The position numbers and the translations under genes were made by a program. A stretch of DNA of 10,651 nt, taken from positions 1-10,651 of the forward strand of contig JAEZJK010000064.1 in assembly GCA_023415835.1 (NCBI GenBank), written 5' to 3'. Under the pieces are notes generated by a model that worked only from the letters and a program-made list of their open reading frames with translations, was not told the origin of the DNA and did not search any database. The DNA is from Bacillota bacterium (GTDB taxonomy: Bacteria > Bacillota > UBA4882 > UBA8346). This document shows, in pieces, positions 6,945 through 10,651 of the stretch; within the stretch, counting starts at the first letter, position 1; each line of letters begins with the position of its first letter.

Positions 6945-6962
6945 TCAATGACGCCATTGCTC
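6931..6962 (+). repeat. 32-bp direct repeat, copy 1
   Basis: This 32-nt stretch, TGGAAAAGAATT...AATGACGCCATTGCTC, matches 9983-10014 with only two mismatches in the same orientation. In both copies one frame gives GKE(L/F)INDAIA. It precedes the larger repeat copy at 7153 as its partner precedes the copy at 10103. Confidence 0.75.
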
Positions 6963-7006
6963 ATATCAACTCTTATAAACCTAGGGATAATATATTTTTT
7001 TTGAAT

Positions 7007-7046
7007 AACCGGATGCCGCAATTATGACGCATCCGGTTGTTTTTTT
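7007..7046 (+). terminator. Intrinsic terminator
   Basis: AACCGGATGC (7007-7016) pairs perfectly with GCATCCGGTT (7029-7038), 10 bp with a 12-nt loop, followed by G and seven T (7040-7046). It would end transcripts of whatever gene left the remnants at 6663-6944. Just behind it AAGGAGG (7058-7064) and GTG 7073 form an orphan start that reaches a stop after six codons, likely the head of another lost gene. Confidence 0.85.
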
Positions 7047-7152
7047 ACAATATAAGGAAGGAGGTTCTATTAGTGTACGTATACTTCCAATGAATTTTAG
7101 GTAATTTTCAGTGTATTAACAACGGAAGCATTATATTGTAACATTAGGCCAA

Positions 7153-7277
7153 TAAAAAAGTAATTGCCATATGTAAGAATAATTTACTAAATATTGAGTT
7201 TAGATAGTAGTTGTGATACAGTATTTTTAGTAAGAATAATTTACAAAATATTTAAAGTGATTTGCGTAATGATTGTA
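7153..7277 (+). repeat. AT-rich ~125-bp direct repeat, copy 1
   Basis: From TAAAAAAGTAATTGCCA to GATTTGCGTAATGATTGTA this block matches 10103-10236 in the same orientation. By eye there are about six substitutions, plus a 3-nt and a 6-nt insertion in copy 2. TAAGAATAATTTAC occurs twice inside it (from 7174 and from 7231). A weak promoter-like pair TTGTGA (7211) and AATAAT (7235) lies within. One frame gives KKVIA..KNN.L..IEFR then stop in both copies, and the 3-nt indel keeps that frame. No function is recognised. Confidence 0.88.
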
Positions 7278-7322
7278 ATAGACAATTTTATTCAATTTCA
7301 TTGCAAACTCTTTGATGAATTT

Positions 7323-7646
7323 TCACTAGCGTAGCATAAATAAAATTTACGAAAGTCAACTGAAGAAGAGCGTTAAAAATAGCTGAAAACAAGCGAAAAA
7401 GCATCGTAAAGAATGAAAAAAACCCCTTCTAATAGAGATTAGGCAGTCTTTGTCCCGCCAGAATCTCTATAAATAAGGAGACTATATGGACAAAGATACT
7501 ACAAAATCCACATTTATTCAACTGTTTGAACTTTTTTACTAAAGATTTTTAAAAGCCCTATCCGAAAAAGGAGTTGATCGTTACACTAAAAAGCTTTTTG
7601 CCAAACCATTCATTCTTTAGTTTGAACTTTTATGCTACGCTAGTGA
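7323..7646 (+). mobile_element. MITE-like relic of an IS4-type insertion sequence
   Basis: A 324-bp element bounded by a perfect 18-bp inverted repeat: TCACTAGCGTAGCATAAA at 7323-7340 and its reverse complement at 7629-7646. Inside are a hairpin (TAGAGATT 7433-7440 with AATCTCTA 7462-7469), an RBS AAGGAG (7475-7480) and the head of a transposase gene from ATG 7486. The rest of the transposase is missing; the coding head runs straight into the right terminal repeat. It could move only if a full relative supplies transposase. No target-site duplication is visible at the ends as I placed them. Confidence 0.8.
7486..7620 (+). pseudogene. Truncated IS4-family transposase head with nonsense codon
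   Basis: ATG 7486 (RBS AAGGAG, 5 nt spacing) reads MDKDTTKSTFIQLFELFY, then TAA at 7540-7542. It continues in the same frame as RFLKALSEKGVDRYTKKLFAK to TAG at 7618-7620. This is the N-terminal region of IS4-group transposases (DUF4372-like), where a D-TT-S-F..L pattern precedes TDRYTKKL..., recalled from family knowledge. No DDE catalytic residues are present because only about 44 codons survive. It is both truncated and interrupted, so it cannot make an active enzyme. Confidence 0.65.
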
Positions 7647-7706
7647 CTTTTTTTATAATGATGTTAACCGTAGATGGGATGGTTAATATTAAAGGAGGCG
7701 AACAAA

Positions 7707-7875
7707 ATGAAAAAAAGGGTTGCCGTTTTATTGTTTTTACTTTCATTGTTGATCCCGACCGCCGGAAGTCAAATTTTAGGGAAAAAGGCTGATCCGGTTA
7801 AGATCACATTTTGGCGGTATGGAAACCAAAGTCCTTTGTTGGAATATTATGCCGCTTCGGTAGAGAGATTCAATG
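7707..7875 (+). pseudogene. N-terminus of a sugar ABC-transporter binding protein, truncated
   Basis: ATG 7707 with AAAGGAGG at 7691-7698 (8 nt spacing) begins a secreted protein. A basic start MKKR and a hydrophobic run VAVLLFLLSLLIP form a signal peptide, followed by a mature start PVKITFWRYGNQSPLLEYYA then SVERFN. ITFW...... and the helix ending in V..FN are typical of family 1 extracellular solute-binding proteins for sugars. There is no lipobox cysteine (AGS instead of AGC). After about 56 codons homology ends, the frame runs to TGA 7890-7892, and sulfatase sequence takes over in another frame. Over 85% of the usual ~430 residues is lost. A functional transporter cannot be formed from it. 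Confidence 0.65.
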
Positions 7876-8419
7876 GCGGGAAAGGCGGTTGATGCCCTGG
7901 TGTCCCAAATTGATGTTTTCCCGACCTTTTGCGACCTGCTGAATTTTGAAAAACCCGCGTGGTTGCAAGGAAGATCTTTCTACCCCATATTGAACGGGGC
8001 AACGGAAGAGATCCGTGATGAGTTATTTTCCGAGGTCACTTTTCATACCAGTTATGAGCCGATGCGCTGTATACGGACTAAACGTTATAAATTAATTAAA
8101 TATTTCGGTGAGCATGACGGTTATTTTCCCGCCAATATCGAGGGAGATCATCCTAAAGACTTTCTTTTTTAAACACGGTTATCTGAATCGGACCCGCGAA
8201 CAAAGAGATGCTCTTCGACTTGTATGTAGACCCGCTGGAAAGGATCAATCAAGCGCATGAACCAAGATACAACGAAATATTTGATAATCTGCTTGAACGT
8301 TTGAATCCTGGATGCTGGAAACGGATGATCCGCTACTTTTCGGCCGGGTTCAAATGCCTGAAGGCGCAATTATTAACAAAGTTACTTGTCTAAGTAATTT
8401 GGAAGATGATTTTGAATAA
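7876..8419 (+). pseudogene. Sulfatase C-terminal fragment, frameshifted
   Basis: The C-terminal third of a sulfatase. Reading AGKAVDALVSQIDVFPTFCD, LQGRSFYPILNG, RDELFSEVTFHTSYEPMRCI and RTKRYKLIKYFGEHDGY gives the standard post-active-site order (allegiance segment, IDV.PT, RTKRYKLI). Three single-base changes break it. There is an extra T in the run ending at 8170 (stop at 8170-8172, then KHGYLNRTREQ). There is an extra A near 8202-8204 (then MLFDLYVDPLERINQAHEPRY). One base is lost near 8306-8309 (then WMLETDDPLLFGRVQMPEGA, INKVTCLSNLEDDFE, stop 8417-8419). The CxPxR formylglycine site is absent because the 5' part was replaced by the solute-binding-protein head. It is a dead gene, distinct from the intact sulfatase downstream. 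Confidence 0.85.
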
Positions 8420-8439
8420 GACCTGTAAGGTTTTATAAT
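8412..8439 (+). promoter_or_regulatory. Probable promoter of the intact sulfatase
   Basis: TTGAAT (8412-8417) and a perfect TATAAT (8434-8439), spaced 16 nt, overlap the last codons of the dead sulfatase. The start would be near 8446, giving a leader of about 50 nt. Confidence 0.5.
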
Positions 8440-8498
8440 TAATTGAAGGATACGCCAATGAATTAAAGATGTCACTCAAAGGCAGAGGAGGTAAAATC

Positions 8499-9779
8499 AT
8501 GACGGAAAGGCCAAACTTTTTACTTATTTTTACGGATCAGCAGCGGATGGATTCGTTAGGGTGTTATGGGAATAAATTTGTTGAAACTCCGAATATTGAC
8601 AGACTGGCTAGTGAAGGTGCCCGTTTAGATAGAGCATTTACGCCATGGCCGGTCTGTTGTCCGGCGCGTGCCACTATGTGGACTGGGGTATATCCACATA
8701 CACATAATATTACTAAAAATATTTACCAGATTGATAACGCTCTTGAATCAGTTTCAACTACATCGGTTACGGTCTTTGATTATTTAAGAGAAAAGGGTTA
8801 TACCACTGCCTATTTTGGCAAATGGCATCTTGGGGACAAGGACCCCGGAAAATTTGATGTTTGGGAAGGTTTTAATTCTTTTGGGGGGCATTGGGTCGAT
8901 GGCATAAAAGATGGTCAATATAAACCGGATGTACAGACCGATCATGCTATCCGCTTTTTACAAAACACGGCTAGTGATGACAGTCCGTTTATTATGGTAC
9001 AGAGTTATTATCCTCCTCATGATCCATATACCGCTCCCGAACGATTCTATAAGCCATATAGGGGAAAAGGTATTATTCATCCGGGGTATTATGCTGCGAT
9101 AAGTAATATTGATTACAATGTAGGGCGTCTTATGGAAGTATTAAACGAAACTGGATTGAACCAAAACACTCTGGTAATGTTTTTTTCAGATCATGGTGAA
9201 ACTTTTGGAGCTAGAAATGATAGTATTCATAAATTTGTTTGTTTTGAAGAATCGATCCGAATTCCATTTCTAATATACTGGAAAGACCATATACAACCAG
9301 GTACAATTATTGATTCAATGATCGGCTTAGAAGATCTAATGCCTACAATTATGGATTATTCCGGTTGTGATCTTCCTTTAAATTTAGCCGGTCGAAGTAT
9401 CAGGCCGTTGTTAAACGGATTGATACCTCAGGATTGGCGAGAGTTTTATTATGTTCAGACTATCACTCGGATAAATCATTATCAACAAAGATGTATACGA
9501 ACTGACAAATGGAAATTAATCTTAAGTGACGGGGGGCCTTTTGGCAACCGTTTCGGCCCACATTCATTATACGATCTAGAAAACGATCCTGAAGAAGAAA
9601 CGGATGTGTTTGATAATAAACGCGAGGACACTCATCAAACGAACGAATTGAAGCATGTGCCAAGTTACAAATCTGAGATCATTGCTCTGGCTACTATACT
9701 AAGAGAATATGCAGCCCAAATAGATGATTCGGTAGGTATTCAGTTAGCGGATATTGTTTTATGTCAATTTAAGAAATAA
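8499..9779 (+). CDS. Sulfatase (formylglycine-dependent, Cys-type)
   Basis: A 426-residue type I sulfatase that hydrolyses sulfate esters, probably on a carbohydrate. Start 8499 is preferred over the ATG at 8469 because AGGAGGT (8486-8492) lies 6 nt before it and the family N-terminus RPNFLLIFTDQQR follows directly. Active-site residues seen: D13 and Q14 (metal), C53 in CCPAR (C-x-P-x-R, C53 being the residue oxidised to formylglycine), R57, K108 and H110 in GKWHLG, H174 in PPHDPY, D231 and H232 in SDHGE, and K245. The C-terminal RTDKWKLI and LYDLENDPEE complete the domain. The Cys-type motif needs an activating enzyme (anSME in anaerobes), not seen here. There is no signal peptide, so it is predicted cytoplasmic. 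It is AT-richer than the core genes. Substrate unknown. Confidence 0.93.
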   Translation: MTERPNFLLIFTDQQRMDSLGCYGNKFVETPNIDRLASEGARLDRAFTPWPVCCPARATMWTGVYPHTHNITKNIYQIDNALESVSTTSVTVFDYLREKGYTTAYFGKWHLGDKDPGKFDVWEGFNSFGGHWVDGIKDGQYKPDVQTDHAIRFLQNTASDDSPFIMVQSYYPPHDPYTAPERFYKPYRGKGIIHPGYYAAISNIDYNVGRLMEVLNETGLNQNTLVMFFSDHGETFGARNDSIHKFVCFEESIRIPFLIYWKDHIQPGTIIDSMIGLEDLMPTIMDYSGCDLPLNLAGRSIRPLLNGLIPQDWREFYYVQTITRINHYQQRCIRTDKWKLILSDGGPFGNRFGPHSLYDLENDPEEETDVFDNKREDTHQTNELKHVPSYKSEIIALATILREYAAQIDDSVGIQLADIVLCQFKK

Positions 9780-9993
9780 ATCTTGCATGGAGATGACTAA
9801 TGGCATTATGTCCCATTATAGCCTCGGGTGGTAGTAAAGTATTGATTTTATGATTCAAGATGGTGAAAAAACGACGGTTATCGGGATCTAAGATCAGCTT
9901 CGTTTGAACCGGCGCGGCGGATAAGGAATTAATAAAAGATGCTAAACTCTCCTGATCAAGAGCAACAGAATTAAATGTTTTATGGAAAAGAAT
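9769..9993 (-). pseudogene. Possible minus-strand coding remnant, unidentified
   Basis: Read on the minus strand, about 70 codons are open from near 9993 down to TAA at 9771-9769. They include NSVALDQESLASFINSLSAA, PVQTKLILDPDNRRFFTILN and PPEAIMGHNAISHLHA. Codon choice (GCC GCG CCG GTT; GAT CCC GAT AAC CGT CGT) resembles the core genes more than the AT-rich surroundings. There is no start codon or RBS, and the tail overlaps the end of the sulfatase by 11 bp. I do not recognise the protein. It may be a stranded gene piece, or a chance open frame. Confidence 0.35.
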
Positions 9994-10014
9994 TCATTAA
10001 TGACGCCATTGCTC
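9983..10014 (+). repeat. 32-bp direct repeat, copy 2
   Basis: Matches 6931-6962 at 30 of 32 positions, same orientation. It lies about 90 bp before the larger repeat copy 2; the first pair is about 190 bp apart. The small open frame starting at 9975 over it has no RBS and is not called as a gene. The rest of 9994-10102 shows nothing I can name. Confidence 0.75.
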
Positions 10015-10102
10015 CTTTTTCAAGCTTTTTGCCTATGATTATATCTCATGGTGTTACCTATGTCTTGAATACGATCCATTACCTATGTCTTGGTTGTACA
10101 AG

Positions 10103-10236
10103 TAAAAAAGTAATTGCCACATATAAGAATAATTCACTAATAGGAATTGAGTTTAGATAGTAGTTATGATACAGTATTTTTAGTAAAAATAATTTACAAA
10201 ATATTTAAAGTGATTTGCGTAATGTAAATGATTGTA
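10103..10236 (+). repeat. AT-rich ~134-bp direct repeat, copy 2
   Basis: Partner of 7153-7277, 2,950 bp away and in the same orientation, close to 95% identical by eye apart from the 3-nt and 6-nt insertions. It ends 51 bp before the manA start, so it could supply part of that gene's upstream region. Copy 1 instead lies before the IS relic. Confidence 0.88.
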
Positions 10237-10287
10237 TTTGTATCTTAGAATGAAAAATGTTGAAAAGAAATAAAGGGGAATAATGTT

Positions 10288-10651
10288 GTGTATGACATAA
10301 AACCGATAAAGTTAGAAAGAAACAGGGTTTGGAGAACTTACAAAGGAGGTAAAGCATTAAGCCAATGGCTTGGGGAAGCAGAATGTGGAGATTCACATTA
10401 TCCGGAAGAGTGGATCGCATCTACCGTTACAGCTAGACAGGGTCAATATAGCGATAATGATAGTGAAGGACTGTGTAAGTATAGAATAGGTGAGAATGAG
10501 TATGTTACGTTGTTAGACTTTATTAAAAGCAATCCGAAACAAGTATTGGGCACTAAACATATTGAAAAGTACGGATTGAACACCGGAGTATTGGTAAAAG
10601 TTTTAGATGCGGCAGAAAGACTTGCAATTCAGGTACATCCGACCATTGAAA
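10288..10651 (+). CDS. manA: Mannose-6-phosphate isomerase, class I, 3' partial
   Basis: The first 121 codons of a type I phosphomannose isomerase, which interconverts mannose-6-phosphate and fructose-6-phosphate with a zinc ion. The frame has no ATG near its head. GTG 10288 is the likely start, with AAAGGGG (10272-10278) 9 nt upstream, giving VYDIKPIKLERNRVWRTYKGG. Family features: KLE.NRVWRTYKGGK, DSHYPEEWIASTV, a region before LLDFIKSNPKQVLG, and LVKVLDAAERLAIQVHPT with the QVHP motif carrying the first zinc ligands. The gene runs off the right edge, so the C-terminal metal ligands are not seen. It is AT-rich like the other accessory genes and stands just behind repeat copy 2. It may channel mannose into glycolysis. 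Confidence 0.88.
   Translation, partial: MYDIKPIKLERNRVWRTYKGGKALSQWLGEAECGDSHYPEEWIASTVTARQGQYSDNDSEGLCKYRIGENEYVTLLDFIKSNPKQVLGTKHIEKYGLNTGVLVKVLDAAERLAIQVHPTIE

Noticed and set aside
7300..7670. Target-site duplication around the IS relic
   Set aside because: Flanks at 7323 and 7646 (GAATTT versus CTTTTTT) do not match convincingly.
7574..7792. Plus-strand ORF across the IS right end and the transporter head
   Set aside because: It crosses an inverted repeat and overlaps the transporter signal peptide in another frame; it lacks a suitable start context.
8469..8498. Upstream ATG for the intact sulfatase
   Set aside because: The strong RBS lies between this ATG and 8499, and the family's N-terminus begins at 8499.
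9975..10160. Small plus-strand ORF spanning both repeats
   Set aside because: No RBS, no recognised domain, and it joins two repeat pieces with unrelated spacer; not called as a gene.
7153..10236. CRISPR array
   Set aside because: Only two repeat copies, far apart, with no regular short spacers and no cas genes.

Overview
The window looks like chromosomal DNA from an anaerobic, fermentative bacterium. A Firmicutes (Clostridia or Limnochordia-like) lineage is my best guess, but it rests on gene content and strong AAGGAGG-type ribosome binding sites, not on a marker gene. It has two contrasting halves. Bases 1-6600 are compact, gene-dense and rich in CCGG-type codons. From just after a tRNA-Arg at 6525-6599 the sequence is AT-rich and full of gene remnants, repeats and an insertion-sequence relic.

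Core half. A 5'-truncated dapF-like gene is followed at once by dapL, giving the last two steps of the aminotransferase route to meso-diaminopimelate. The DapF-like protein has serine at both positions where the family normally has its catalytic cysteines. A 60-residue ferredoxin-like protein follows. A consensus promoter then drives a clear ZTP (pfl-motif) riboswitch, whose 3' pseudoknot strand is also the 5' arm of an intrinsic terminator. It controls pflB, a true pyruvate formate-lyase. pflA (its radical SAM activase) and a class II sugar-phosphate aldolase come next. Behind the aldolase is a 50-codon ORF that is recognisably the C-terminus of L-rhamnose isomerase with its own RBS and ATG: a gene with its interior deleted. 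This suggests the aldolase once served, or still serves, rhamnose breakdown.

Accessory half (6600-10651). Behind the tRNA and its terminator are the tail of a chemotaxis-receptor-like gene, an unidentified coding remnant and another terminator. Next is an AT-rich stretch with a 125-bp repeat, then a 324-bp element bounded by perfect 18-bp inverted repeats that encloses only the head of an IS4-type transposase. Downstream is a chimera: the N-terminus of a sugar ABC-transporter binding protein joined out of frame to the C-terminus of a sulfatase that itself carries three frameshifts. An intact cytoplasmic-type sulfatase with its own promoter follows. Then come a possible minus-strand coding remnant, a second copy of the AT-rich repeat, and the start of a class I mannose-6-phosphate isomerase running off the right edge.

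The core genes link formate production to folate/purine status through the riboswitch. The accessory half reads as a decaying locus for sulfated-glycan or sugar use, reshaped by deletion, repeats and an IS relic. I found no CRISPR array, no rRNA and no clear new defence or mobile system. The best candidates for novelty are the Ser/Ser DapF-like protein and the paired repeats around the sulfatase segment.
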